A DNA stretch of 64,000 nucleotides from Staphylotrichum longicolle (lineage: Eukaryota; Ascomycota; Sordariomycetes; Sordariales; Chaetomiaceae), in assembly GCA_019096155.1 (NCBI GenBank), contig JAHCVI010000001.1:9238001-9302000 (forward strand). The letters are read 5' to 3'. A program made the position numbers and the translations under genes. Each line of letters begins with the position of its first letter. Position 1 is the stretch's first letter. Under the pieces are notes generated by a model. That model worked only from the letters and a program-made list of their open reading frames with translations. It ran no database searches and was not told where the DNA came from. This document shows positions 32,999-44,909 of this stretch, piece after piece.

Positions 32999-35900
32999 TA
33001 TGAATTAAGTGGCCGATGCGGCGAGGTAGAGCGGTAGGACTGGCCGGGGCGTTTCAGGCGGTGAACGCGCACGCAAAAGATTCGAATGATAATGAGCAAG
33101 CGACGGCGCGAAGGGTCATGGGCGAAAATAACCAGTTCCTCCTCACGCAGTCAACCCAGCAAGGCTGCTGTCGCCACCATCCAGTAGCGTGGGTGGCGCA
33201 AGGTCGAGTGCCGTCGAGGAGTTGAGCGCGTCGGATCCTGGATGGAGGTTGTTGAGTTCGGGCGGTTCTGGGATGGAGGAAGGAGTCAGGGCACAAATCT
33301 GGGAGCGGAACCTCTGAGGGGTAGCGCAAAAGACAGATCAGGCGAGGCGCTGGTGGGTCTTGGGCCGGGGCCGCGGGTCCTGCTTCGTGGAGTCGTGGGG
33401 CCGACTGGGACCGCTGCAGCAGACGTCGATGGACGTCAGTCGCCCAATAAGCTCACGGGCCCGAAGGCTAGGGGGCAGGCCACCGCGCACGGCGGAACTG
33501 GGCCAAGAGGCGGAACAGGTGACCGAAACGAGGGCAGGATTGAGGGCGCGGGAAAGGCCGGTGAAAGCGTAATTGGATTCGGGAAGAAGAGAGGCAACGG
33601 CCGCAGTTGGACAGCTCGGACGGGGGCTCGGGGTGCTGGTCAGGAGGTTTGTTTCCTGTGTCCTGTTTCCACTGCCGCGATCAGCAAGCCGTGCCTTGGT
33701 GCACTGGGCGGCGACTGGTTGCGAGGGGCTCTCCCAGTACCGTCACAGGAGCGGAGGACCGGGATCTGTTTTGGGATGCTCTCTGGGGAAGTCGGAATGT
33801 CGATCGGGAGAGAACGAGGTAACGGCGTGCGAAATGACACGGGTTGGCTGGGGCTTTGACCAACGGCGCCAAAATCGTACTGTATTGTACAATGACAGGA
33901 GTCCTTACAGTGGACAGAGGGTTGCTTATTGCACCATGTCAGCTGCGATACGTCGGTATCGAATCTAATGAAAGAATCAGGTAACAAGGTCCCTCTGAAA
34001 CACCGGCAGTGGTGAAATGGAGCAGGGCTCGCTCAGAGCCGCCGGATTGCTGATGTTGTGCTTACGGGGACGTGGAGTGATGTCCTGGGCATTCTCGAAA
34101 ATAGACGTAATTTTCAGATCAGCATCTCAGTGTGCCGTGTTCTGCCTGCCTCAGGCATGACTTGCTGAGCTCACCCGCTTGGTCCCACACACGTTTCTCG
34201 GGGCTGGGGGTCCACTTGCTTGAGCGGTCGGCGATCGGCACCATGACGCCAAAAGCCGCCACGCCGATTGGCATGCTGGGGCGGACTCCAAAAAGTGGCC
34301 CAGCAAGGCTCGAGCAAGGGTCCGATCGGCTTGCCCATGGCAGACTGGAATGGGATTCTCATCCTCCACATGGGCACACACCGAGAATGCAACAAAAATG
34401 GGGATCTTCTTCACATCCGGCTTTTGGCCGGCTTGCCCTGCAGACGGCAATTTTTTCTTCTTGCCCTGGACGTGCTGCAGCCGTTGCAAAGCACATGTGC
34501 GCCCGCATTTAGCTCTGAACCCGGGAATCAGCTGCTCGGCGATGAGCTGCCTGAAGTTTATGCGCACAGAACACTTCGTCGCCTTGTTGATCAGACTTAA
34601 CAGAACAACGGCTGCCGCCTCGGTGCCAGAGAGGCCACCAAATTCTGCCACCACGTCCGACCCGCGGAAATCACGATTGCTTCGCGGTTGCAACTCTGCC
34701 TTCCTTGCGTTCCCTGCCTTCCCTGTTTTGGCAAGCGTCAATCCCAGTCATGACCCCCGCCACTGACGAATGAGAGAAACACAGCATGGACCCTGGCGGA
34801 CCTGGAGGGATCGTTCCGCACTGTGCTTTCTCAAACAGACTTTGGACCCTGAAAGTCCGGTTGGAGATTTCAGACATGCATGAGACGGCCGGGCGGTCTT
34901 GAGGCGAGGAGACTGCGTGGGGAAGAAGCTGACGCTTCAAGTTCCGAGGACCCAGGCTCGCCAGGGCGCCCCCAGTTCGCTCCCAGTACGCTCCCAGTTC
35001 GCTGAGGACGGAAGGGACGAGCATCGTATCCTTGGTGGTGATCTTCGTCGAGCGAGGAGCCGTACACTAAGGTACTTGGTGTGGCGTTAAGAATGACATT
35101 ATGAAGCCTGTTGCGTCACCAACCCTGTCCTTCCTTCGGCTTTCCTTCTCGTCTCACCGTCTGCCCATGTGAGGTCCCTGGCAGAACAAGGGTCGCCCGC
35201 TCACCGTGACGAACAGCAGCAGACGCATTTAATCACTCCAATCATCAGTTTGAGGGGTTACCGTGCAGCGACCCAAGAATCCGTGCCGTCGAAAGGCGGA
35301 GGAGGGCGCCGGTTCCGCACCTAAACACAGCAATTCCACTCACTGTATCTCGGGTTTCTAGCGCTAGTCGGAGCGTGTCGCCACAAACCTAGAATTTAAC
35401 GAACGTCGTCCCCGTCGCAAACAGAAGTCACAGTGCGCCCTCAAACCCATCCTTTACCAACATGTCAAAAGGAAAAGGGATTTTCAGTCCTGATGACTAG
35501 GACCACAGACAGTGTCCCGCGCAGGGACAACTCCATTGTTCCAAGAGCATAAGTCGCACTGTGTCGACAACTGTCGATCACCCCCTCGGCCGACATAGCC
35601 GGGCCAACCTTTGCCGATAGCCAGGAGCGAATCACTGGTTTCGCCGTGTCACCTGCCCACCAGGTTTTCTCCGCTGCAGGGAAAAAGTCAAACCAGTTCC
35701 CCCCAGTCCGAGCTGCAGGAAGCCTGAGGAACGTCAGTCTGGCGGTGGGCGAGCCGGACTGGGGCATTTCACCCTCGAGGATCAACACGGGGCGGACAAT
35801 CGTTTACAATATCTCACGAGTCAAACAGGCCACTTGCGTGCTCGTCTCTATGTGGGCCAAACGTCCGCGACATTCAGCCCACCTCTTGTCCAAACCTCCA

Positions 35901-38497
35901 ATTCGTCTCCTCGTTCGACGCAGGAATAGGCCGTCTGGCTAGAGCAAGCCGGGACCCGGCACAAGTTTGTCCTGCCAAGACCAGTCGGTCACTCTTTGAA
36001 CCACACAAAGCTCGCCAAGGCCATCCTGGCAAACCACAAGGTAACCACTGGGCACACGGAACTTTGTCTTGTCTCTTGCGAGTCTCTCTTCAGAGTGCCC
36101 GTTTCTCACTCACTCACGGGCCTTTACGACAAGTCACGACAAGTCCAGGTATGCTTGAACTTTCCTGTCCATACTCTTTCCATCCCCGCCGCCTCCCCCC
36201 CCCCTCCTTTGCAATGAACTGTCCAGTGCGGGACCTCAATAAGCATGTCGATCATCTTTATCACCTTGGATGGAGACACTGGCCCACAACCAACCGAGTT
36301 ACAAACTCGGACGGGACGGGGACGCTCTTTAAATCACTCACTGTCCGCGCTCACTGTGCTTGCAATCTGGGTAGGTAGTCATCCCTTTGGTAGTTTGTCA
36401 GCCAGCGCAATTTCCCCCTGAGCATCTTCTGCTTCTTTCCGGGAGGTCAATACGTAGGCCGGGTACCCCTTCCTGCCTAGTCCCCCGACATCGGTCATTC
36501 TCGGACATGACTGCGTACCGGGCAAGGAGGGAGAGTAAGACTGGCATAGGGGTCCAGAGGGGGCGGGGTCGACGCAGCAAACGGCTCGCTTGAGTCACTC
36601 GGGTGGACGGGACGCGCCGCGTCCTGCCAGTAAAAGGGCAGCTCCTGCATTGCCAGGCGCCGGCCCCAATGTTGACCCGTGCTCGCAACTTGCCTCGTGG
36701 CCCGACGGTCCCATCCAAAAAGTCCTCGCTGCCGTGTGACTTCACATCACATGGAAAGCATGTCGCCGCGCTGTTCTGCTGTGGTCATCGTGAATACAGC
36801 GGACCTACGTCTCTCTCGGGAACTTGGTTCAGTTGGCTACCAAGAACGGCGGTACTGGGCAGTTATTCTATGATTCGAGGCATGAGGCGCTGCTTCTCGT
36901 CGCCCTGGGTGAGAAGTAGATGGGGGCTCTCTGATAATTCACGTTGCTGACTTTGGGGTTGACACATTCTCGTCTCCGGCTTGGATCATACAATGCCGTT
37001 GGCAGGCATCACTTGTAAGTCTGTTTGCGTTGTTTCACTGATCATGCAGTCCAAAACACCACTGGTTCTCCTAAACTAGTACCTCCCCTCCAACATCACC
37101 CCCTGTGCAGTGGCAAAACGGAGTGGTTGCTGTTCGAAGTCCCCTCCTCATTCAAATTGCACTGGCCAACAAACTGACTTCGAGCTCGGATGTCACGACT
37201 TCCGAAGCCAAGGTGGTACCCCTAAACGATGATCTGCGGTCGATCTTCTTCATCATTCTGATGGTGGGGGTTCAACGAACCATGCTCGAATCACGATGTG
37301 GAATACCCAAAAAGCGAGCAGAGTGATGTTCAGGGGACAGAAGATGGTCACTGTTCAAGCCATACCAGAATACATCTGCAAGATTCCTTGAGATTCCATG
37401 TCTCCATGTCCCCACTCTCTGGTTGCCCGGGTCGACTTGAAGGTTCACTTACCCGGTGTTTTATTACACTGTATTCTCGGAGGATACGCAGACGGTCTCG
37501 CGGCTCGCTTCCCCTCTCCCGCTTTCTTTTACTGGTTTCCAACCGCACCAGGTGAACCTAGAATCAGACTCTTTCTGTCATGAGCCTAGTTTGTAGGGCC
37601 TCTGACGATTCTTAAAGAGGAATTCTTAGGTACGATGGCGGCAAACGATAATTGAAGAGTTCAATCCAGTTATGCGTGTGGTCAACGGAAACATCCAAAG
37701 CGCACAATCACTCATGGGCTCGATACTTTGATTCGCGGCATCAAGAGCAATTCTCCAGCCTGCTGGGGGGCCAACAAGATGAGATTCTTCGATGACAAAC
37801 CGAATGGGCCTGATCCAGCAAGACGGAAGTTTAACTCCAGACGGGACTCTTGGTAGAATGTCGCTTGTTGGCAGGTACCTAGGTAGCCGACCTTCTGTTG
37901 TAACATGGTTTTAGCCGCCTCCCTTCCCTTTTCTGTGCAGAATCCATAATTCAGACTTAGGGGGTCGAGCATCCTTCTAGAATGGCGCTGGAGGGTTGTC
38001 TACGGAGTTCTGGTGTTCTCTTCTGATTCGAGTCTAGCGACTACGTTTCTATTGAAATCTATGTAAGCTATGTGACAGGTGACGGACGGGATCTCTAGGC
38101 TATCGAGTTTGTGAGCCCTTCATCAGAAGAGCTGAATAAGGCTGACATTCCAAGGCAGCAACAATGGCGTGATCTATTCTGCAAATACAACACAGGTATG
38201 AGGGAACAAAGGTCAACACGCTACTTTCAAGTACCCGAGGAGAAGGCTAGGTATCTTGAGAACTGCCGGAGCTGGAAGCTCCTTCACCAACTAGGTAAGA
38301 TACCTTCGGTAGTTTCTCTGTGCAATTCAGTAATCAGTTATCTTCCATGCTTAATAGCGGCACCACCTCCCAGTCCTCGACGCTAGGCACAATCCCTTCT
38401 GCCCCAAAAAGAATTTAACTCGACAGTCTCTTTTACACGACCTGGTCATTCACCTATCTATCTGTATTCTGCTTCGACCGCACCTTTGCTCTTTTAG
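32999..38497. other. Gene-poor stretch, 5.5 kb
   Basis: Promoter of SCOC (upstream of 32998) followed by a long region with no credible gene. Open frames at 33242-33859 and 34151-34741 are Gly/Arg- or mixed-composition and carry no motif. A short imperfect triplication of a TCCCAGTNCGC unit lies at about 34970-35003. Confidence 0.5.
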
Positions 38498-38809
38498 AGC
38501 AAACGACGGAATTCCATTTTGGAAGGGCGAGGCACTGTATCGAGATCCAATCGCACCACTGTTTTTTGACTTCTCGTCCGCGTTTCGCATTCTCAGGTTG
38601 CTGTGGCTCAGTCGTGTGGAACCGAGGGCTTTCAATCATGTCCCAAGCACGCAAGCGATTATTACCGGTACAAACATCGTGAGATAGATGTTTTGAGGCC
38701 AGGCTTGAACTGGGAGCTTGTTAGGAGCTCCATACTAGTGGAACTGGAACGAGCCCACGAAATCCTGCAAGCCAATTTCCGTGTTACCGCCGTCGAAAAC
38801 GGCAGGTAA
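38498..38809 (+). other. Possible orphan exon or gene remnant
   Basis: Not recognised. A strong acceptor context (pyrimidine-rich tract ending CTCTTTTAG at 38497) is followed by an open stretch with protein-like composition: ANDGIPFWKGEALYRDPIAP then LFFDFSSAFRILRLLWLSRV, stopped by TAG at 38685-38687. Directly after, another frame reads EIDVLRPGLNWELVRSSILV then ELERAHEILQANFRVTAVEN, ending at 38809. Either a one-base frame change at about 38680 or an intron starting at the GTGAGA there would connect them. No start codon or upstream exon could be joined in phase. It may be an exon of an unseen gene or a decayed fragment. Confidence 0.25.
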
Positions 38810-39154
38810 GGCGTCATGGGCTTGGTTGAAGGATCTGAGAGTGGTGAGATCACCGAGACGATGACACGGGGCAACGACTTGGCACGCGACCCAGGCAACA
38901 CCAAAACAAAAATGAGCCGAAACATGCACTCCACAACACCGTGAGGCGGCAACCACCTCAATCTGTCAATGTATCTTACCAACTGAAGTTCTGCAGCGTC
39001 TTCGTAACATAACGATAGCGAAAACTACCTTGGGCGCTTTCGTCTTCCCTAGCGCGCCAGTTCTCACGACGATCATCTTCAAGTCGGGACTGTCACTGCT
39101 CCGCGCCAAAAACCTGAGGGTTCAGCGTTGCCGGGCAGCCCAACGACAATCATC

Positions 39155-40051
39155 ATGGTGTACTCTTTCTGGAAGTTGATCATTTTGGCGCTGGCGGCCA
39201 GCTCGCAGCAGACCGGCCCGCCAGACATCCCCAACCAGCCTTTTGAAGTCGACGCCGTTTTCCCACCACCAGCCGAGCAGACGCTCGCAAGACAAGACAT
39301 GCCAACGTTCAAAGCAAACGAGGTCATTCCTCTGGTTCTCGCCGTGCAAAGCATGACGGCATGGACGGTTGGCAACCGGACCATGTTGTGGGAATGGTAC
39401 ATCATGTCGATCACGGCAGAAGGGAAACGGGGACCCATCCTCGACCACGGGTGGTTCGATAACGCCGACGCCATGAAAACGAACCCGGCCCTCCTCGTTG
39501 CTGTCACCAACTCCTCCACGTGGTATCAGAACGACACGACCCGTACACTGGCCCCCAAGGCCCCCGGGGACGTGTACTTGTTTCAGTGGACCGCGGGCTT
39601 ATATGCGAACAACGATTCCTGCAACTTTCGCTACCCTGAGATCCCCAACCGCTACGTATGGAAGACCGCGGCCATTTTTGATGTTCTGTCGGAACACGAG
39701 GAGAGCCTCTACACAAACGCGACCACTGCAGCCGTGGCCATCCCACAGGCGCCCCAGTGCCCGGAGCTTGATGGCGTCTACCGGGTCACCTACAATGCGA
39801 CGGCCACTGAATGCCAAACCGGTGTCATCGCTGTCGAGACCATTCAAGGCAACCCCTGCGCCGCCCAGATTGACAATGCCATGGCGAGCAGCATCTCGAG
39901 CCGCGTGGCGAGCTCGACCTCGGCGTGGACCGCATCCCCGACGACGACGTCGGTTCCCACCTCGACGAGCAGTGGGGCCGCAGGAGCTGCTCATCCAGTG
40001 CAGACGGCAATGGCTGCTGCTTGCGTTCTTTGTGGCTTGGCCTTTACTTAA
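39155..40051 (+). CDS. Secreted, probably GPI-anchored protein (DUF7136-like)
   Basis: Single exon, 298 residues. Signal peptide MVYSFWKLIILALAASS (cleavage near QQTG), then a luminal/extracellular domain with PFEVDAVFPPPAEQ, EVIPLVLAVQSMTAWTVGN and LWEWYIMS, several N-glycosylation sequons (NRT, NSS, NDT, NDS, NAT) and six or so Cys. The end is Ser/Thr-rich (SSRVASSTSAWTASPTTTSV), then a small-residue and hydrophobic tail (TAMAAACVLCGLAFT), the pattern of a GPI-anchor signal. The opening resembles fungal DUF7136 proteins as I remember them; that family name is less certain than the topology. Likely cell-surface; function unknown. The ATG at 39155 directly starts the signal peptide. Confidence 0.8.
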   Translation: MVYSFWKLIILALAASSQQTGPPDIPNQPFEVDAVFPPPAEQTLARQDMPTFKANEVIPLVLAVQSMTAWTVGNRTMLWEWYIMSITAEGKRGPILDHGWFDNADAMKTNPALLVAVTNSSTWYQNDTTRTLAPKAPGDVYLFQWTAGLYANNDSCNFRYPEIPNRYVWKTAAIFDVLSEHEESLYTNATTAAVAIPQAPQCPELDGVYRVTYNATATECQTGVIAVETIQGNPCAAQIDNAMASSISSRVASSTSAWTASPTTTSVPTSTSSGAAGAAHPVQTAMAAACVLCGLAFT

Positions 40052-41050
40052 GTTTGAGCACTGCGGACATCACCTACGGTATGCATTATCATGTCTCTCT
40101 GGACCGGACATTGCAAGGTGTTGTGCAAGACCTCAACTTGGATCTCAAAGCCGAGATGTTCTCCGACCTTGGAGAATGAGAATGGTAGCTGCTCCATGTC
40201 AGCGCCCTGGTAGTAAATATTGCCCCTGAGCACAGAGCTTACCTGGATGCAGGGATCTGTGTGATTGGTTTGGGAAATGCTTGCTCTGAACAGCAGCTCT
40301 TACCGAAATCCCTGGGTAATGTGACAGAGCCTCGTGCTGTGAAGGACACAAGTCAGGAGTCGAGACGCTCAAGCATGCAACTTGATACCTGAGGAAGAAT
40401 CTGACTATTGGGCGATGGGTGTTGAGTTCCGTGTCTTTACACTCTGCCGTAGTAGATTGAGCTTTTGCTCTTGGATTGCAACCGCGACCCTTCACAACAG
40501 CTGAAAAGGTCCCATGGTATTGTACCTCCCTTGAGCAACTTGTGGCTTCTATAGCAATTCTCGAGCAAATCCCTTAAAACTCTCTACACACCATTGTCCC
40601 TGCCATCGGTGTCCTTGAAACTCTCACTCTGCCTCCACTCCTCCAACCTTAAGTTTTAACCACTTAGACAAGGCAGGTTTACAAACCATTGAAAGAAGGC
40701 ACCAAAACTCTCATCTCTCCCTCCACTCCTCCTGATTCTCCCCTCTCGCAAACCTCTTACACACCCCAACTTTACCAGCTCTTTCCTTCTCCGAAATTTT
40801 TCTCTCTTCAACAATATCATTTTCCCTGGCGCTTAGCTCTCTTCCCTTCCCAACTCTTTCTCTCTCTCGTACCATTCTTTTTCCTACCTCCAAGCTCTCT
40901 TCTCTCCTCGATTTTTCCCTCTCCATCAACACTCCTTTCCCCTTCAGCTCCTCTCTTTTCCCATAATCACAACCTACCCTCAATCACATTATTTCCAGAG
41001 GGTTTTACCACCAAAACTACAAGCAAACACCAGCCCCTGTAGCGATTAAG
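40052..41050. other. Intergenic with a 260-bp pyrimidine-rich tract
   Basis: From about 40716 to 40976 the plus strand is strongly C+T-rich (CTCTCTCCC-type). Such tracts usually lie in promoters or 5' UTRs of fungal genes and here would serve a gene starting at 41051 if that gene is real. The frames open through it are composition artefacts. Confidence 0.6.
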
Positions 41051-41683
41051 ATGTATCGCCACCTCGAGGACATCCGCCTGGACGAGAAAGTCATCCCAGA
41101 TGGCCAGGGAAGCTTGACCGTGGTGTCATCGTTCCTGAAGCGGCTCTCAGTAGCCGCGCGACGCGAATCAGAGCCGGGGATACTCCGTGTTTTGATGGAG
41201 GAACCCATCAAGACGATCCCCGCTGAATTTTCGCCTTGGGCTCGACAGCAGCTGGAAGTGTGCCTTGGGCGCATGATCTGCGACTGAACTGCGTAAACCA
41301 GCGCACCTACAGGCTTGGGGTCGACTCCAAGCTCAACGCCGAGCAGCGGCCCAGCTTTCTCTCAACCTAGGCCCTTCGATGCCTGTTCTATCAGCACACC
41401 ACCATCGTCCAGAAGCGCCTAAGAGACAAAGGATATGGCTGGATGCTCGATGCAAAGGTGGATTGGGATGGTATGCTCGCAGGTAAGACATCGGATGCGC
41501 AAGCCAGGAACCACATCTTGGATGACGCTCGATCCACCGGACATGCCCGACCACACAATGCAGCACGCTGTCGAGAGGTTCCGCCGAGAGCGGCCTCTTT
41601 ATACCGTGCACCCAAACGGGGAGATCACAGTGCACCAGAGCTGGGTGCCTGGTCACACCCGGGACACCGAAGACGAAATGTGA
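41051..41683 (+). other. Possible multi-exon gene or remnant, unresolved
   Basis: An ATG just after the CT-rich tract opens MYRHLEDIRLDEKVIPDGQG and continues to EFSPWARQQLE. A 44-bp GT-AG intron (41258-41301) and a 51-bp one (41320-41370, branch-like CTCAAC) would add RTYRLG and ALRCLFYQHTTIVQKRLRDK then GYGWMLDAKVDWDGMLA. A further frame ends RPLYTVHPNGEITVHQSW then VPGHTRDTEDEM with a stop at 41681-41683; a 106-bp intron (41483-41588) would reach it in phase. Each piece looks protein-like, but three introns and one weak acceptor are needed, so this may equally be a decayed gene. No family recognised. Confidence 0.3.
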
Positions 41684-42233
41684 GCTTACAATCACTGCAG
41701 CCAACAAGCGAACGCATCTGCTGAATCATCTCGAGCGTACCGTTGAGCCACCTTTCCCGGTGTGTGGATCAAGATCCCGGGCGCAGGTCGGGGGCACTAG
41801 GGTCGTAGGACAGCGAGTCGGAGCTGACCAAAGGGGCAACGTGCGACACAATCTTGCTGTTTTCGTTCCACAGCTTTCAGCTTCGGAGACTTGCATCGCT
41901 GATATCGCTACGCGGCAGGATATTTGTGTGTTGTTGTGTGTAAGATCCGAGACGAGAGTTAGTCATCCATTTGTCGAATCTGTCAGCGATTTGAAGTTTC
42001 TGCACACAACGGAGTAATCAAAGTTGTGGCTTCCCATGTGCTTGTGGGCCCCTTACTGGGCCACTGCCGAGGGCGATTTCGCAGCCCCACCAAGAACCTT
42101 AAAGAAGCCCCGTTTCCCGGGCCGTCTCTCGGCTCTAGACGGAGCCCCGACCGAGGGGGTTGCCCGACTCATCGCGTGTGCACATCTTGTCACCTCCCAG
42201 GCCCTTTCTCTCCATCAGAGGTCCCGGACAGCC
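41684..42233. other. Promoter region of the DAL5-type transporter
   Basis: No gene seen. The frame open from 42024 into the transporter upstream of its ATG is not thought to be translated. Confidence 0.45.
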
Positions 42234-43916
42234 ATGTCGAGCTCAGTCCTGCCCGCCGCATCGACGGCGCAACCACCCCAAACCGGACAAGACAAGGCCG
42301 GCACAGTTCAGGACGCCTCCGACCTTGGGGATGCCGTCTCAGATGGCGCCGAGGACGACGGCACAACAGGGCCCGTACCCACCGCCAGCGACCCCGACGA
42401 TGCCTTGGAGCGCCAAATCCGCCGCAAGGTGGATTTCCGCCTGTGCACCATCGCCGGCATCCTCTGCAGCCTCAACCTCTTGGACAGCGGAGTCATCTCC
42501 AGCGCCGCAGTCACCTCGATGCTCTCCGACCTCGGCCTGGACCACGGTAACCGCTTCTCGGTTTCCATCTTCATCTTCACCATCTCCAGCATCGTGTTCC
42601 AGCTGCCCTCGACCATTGTCGTGCGGATTCTCGGCCCCCGGGTGTGGTTCACCGCCATCACCCTCGCCTTTGGCGTCATCACCCTGGGCACCGGCTTCGT
42701 GCGCACCTGGCAGCAGATGATTGTCCTGCGCGTTCTGCTCGGCGCAGCCATGTCGGGCATCTTCCCCGGTCTCGCGTACCTGATCAGCACCTGGTATCCC
42801 CGGAAAGAGCAGCAGCTGCGCTTCGCCTTCATGCAGAGCGGCGAGGTCATTGTGCTCGCGACGGGCAGCCTGGTCAACTACGGGCTGAACCGCCTGGACG
42901 GCCGAGGCGGCCTGGAAGGCTGGCGCTGGATGTTCATAGTGCAGGGCCTTTGCACGTGCGTCATCGGCGTCGTCACGTTCTGGTGGATGATCGACTTCCC
43001 CGAGAACTCGCACAAGAGCTTCCGCTTCCTCTCGGCCGACGAAGCGAGCATTGTCTCCAAGCGGATCCAGGTCGACCGCGGAGACCTCGTGGCCCAGGAC
43101 TTTGCGCTCGGCAAGGTCCTCGTCCACGCCAAGGACCCCAAGGTTTGGGGGTTTGCCTCGTTGTTCTTCATGCAGAACATCGTCTCGACCGCCCTGGCCT
43201 ACTTTGTGCCCATCATCTTGGAGAACGGTCTCGGGTACTCGTCCGATGCCGCCATCATCCTGTCCGCTCCTCCTTATTACTACTCCGTCGTCCCCGTGCT
43301 GCTCTCGTCCTGGTTCGCCGACAAGTACCGCATCCGCGCGCCTGTCATCACCTTCAACGCCCTCTGTCTCATTACGGGGTTTGCCGTTTTGGGCTTCGCC
43401 AGCAACTCTGGGGCACGGTATTTCGGAGTCTTTCTCGCCACAGGGGCGTACGTGGGCAACTGGGCCGCCTTGACGGCCTACCAGGCGAACAACGTCGTTG
43501 GGTATGCCCGCTCTCGAAGCCAGGTTGCGGAATGGATGCTAACTAGGACTGTACCAGGCAATGGAAACGCGTGTTTACAGTCGCGGCTTGCACAATGTTC
43601 AACGGCGCGGGTGGCATCGCAGGGAGCTTCATCGTCCGCAATTTCGAGGCGCCGACGTATCCCACGGCTGTCTGGGTCTCTATAGGGTACTCGACTCCCT
43701 CCTTTTTCAAGCTTGCGAGCGAAAACTGACGATGTTCAGGTCGCATATTTTGATGATTAGCGTTGTTATTGCACTCTCAATCCACTTCTACTTTGCCAAC
43801 AGGGCCCAGAGCCGCAAGTCTGGCGTCCTGGAGAACACGGTATGATTCCCCCTATATTCGTCCGAGTCGTCGGTTGGTCTAACATAATCTAGGAGGGATT
43901 TCGGTTTACGTATTGA
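42234..43916 (+). CDS. MFS transporter, anion:cation symporter family (DAL5-like)
   Basis: Plasma-membrane carrier of 506 residues with a layout like allantoate, nicotinate or other carboxylate permeases (ACS family). Exons 42234-43501, 43558-43686, 43740-43839 and a final 24-nt exon 43893-43916 (EGFRFTY); introns 53-56 bp, phases agree. Features: IRRKVDFRLCTIAGILCSLN in TM1, DSGVISSAAV, GLAYLISTWYPRKEQQLRFA after TM5 (WYP-R-E motif of the family), GRGGLEGWRWMFIVQG, WWMIDFPENSH, and TVAACTMFNGAGGIAGSFIV in TM11. The first 70 residues are disordered. If the last intron is retained the protein ends ENTV instead. Substrate is unknown. Confidence 0.92.
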
Positions 43917-44092
43917 TGTGGGGGTGATTAAAGCGACAGAGGGCGTAGAATCGGTCATGTTATAGACCTAGACCTGAACGAGATTTCACTTTTGACACTA
44001 GATGCCTCTGATGGGCCCGCCTTCAGACTCCCTGCCAACTACGCTGCAAAAGATCAACGATGAGAACTCCCGTTTGATATTGACTGGACAAT

Positions 44093-44909
44093 CTACACCA
44101 TGTTCGCGCCGTTGACCCGCAAGACCTGCCCCGACACCCACTTACTGTCCTCCCCAGCCAGGAACGCAACCACCCCGGCAATGTCCTCCGGCTCGCCAAA
44201 CCTCCCAAACGGACTCTGCTTCTTCAGCATCTCCAATACCTGCTCGTTCTTGCCGTGATAGAACAGCTCCGTCCCCGTCGGACCCGGCGCGACGGCGTTG
44301 ACGGTAATCCCCTTTGGCGCCAGTTCCTTGGACAGCGCCCGCACCATCTGGTCGACGGCGCCCTTGGTCGCGACGTACAGCATGTACCCCGGAGTCACGC
44401 CGGTGGCCGTGTTGAGGCCCGTCGAGACGAAGATGACGCGCCCCCCGGGCGGCATGTGCGGGACGGCCTTTTGCACGAGGAAGAGCGGGCCCTTGACGTT
44501 GAGGTTGAAGTGCTGGTCGAAGGCGGCCTCGGTGGTGTGCGCGAGGTCGTGCATCCCCATGATGCCAGCTGTTGATGTGGGACATGTTGGTCAGTCCGGC
44601 TGTGCTTTGGTGGGACGTACAATGTCTGTCTGGAGGGAACAAACCGTTCGGCATCACGACGTCGATCCGTCCAAACTTGTCAACCGCTGCGTTGACGAGC
44701 TTCTCGAGATCTGGAATTTTGGAGGCATCCGCTTGCACGGCCAACGCGCGGTCGTGGCCAATCTGGGACACGACCTCATCGGCGGACTTGCTGTCAGAGA
44801 GGTAGTTGATCACGACGGAAGCGCCGTCAGCGGCGACGCGCTCGGCTGTGGCGCGGCCGATGCCCTTTGAGGCGCCGGTGATGAGGACGACCTTGCCGGA
44901 GAGTGACAT
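44093..44909 (-). CDS. Short-chain dehydrogenase/reductase (classical SDR)
   Basis: NAD(P)H-dependent oxidoreductase, 246 residues, exons 44645-44909 and 44093-44568 with a 76-bp intron in phase 1. Nucleotide-binding motif LITGASKGIGRATAERVAAD (TGxxxGxG), then ADASKIPDLEKLVNAAVDKF, N-A-G motif across the splice (PNAGIMGMHDL), catalytic region with YMLYVATKGAVDQMVRALSK (YxxxK) and a C-terminal SGQVLRVNGANMV. Residue usage (short N-terminus, no targeting signal, PKGITVNAVAPGPTGTEL) fits cytosolic fungal reductases near the trihydroxynaphthalene/versicolorin reductase or 3-oxoacyl-reductase-like group. Substrate cannot be set. The start gives MSLSGKVVLITG; an upstream in-frame Met would add 13 residues. 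Confidence 0.92.

Noticed and set aside
33242..33859. 205-codon plus-strand open frame
   Set aside because: Gly/Arg-rich, low complexity, in the SCOC promoter; no homologue I recognise.
42339..43127. 262-codon minus-strand open frame
   Set aside because: Antisense to the DAL5-type carrier.
42234..44909. Secondary-metabolite cluster around the SDR
   Set aside because: No polyketide synthase, peptide synthetase, terpene cyclase, P450 or cluster regulator is present in the window.
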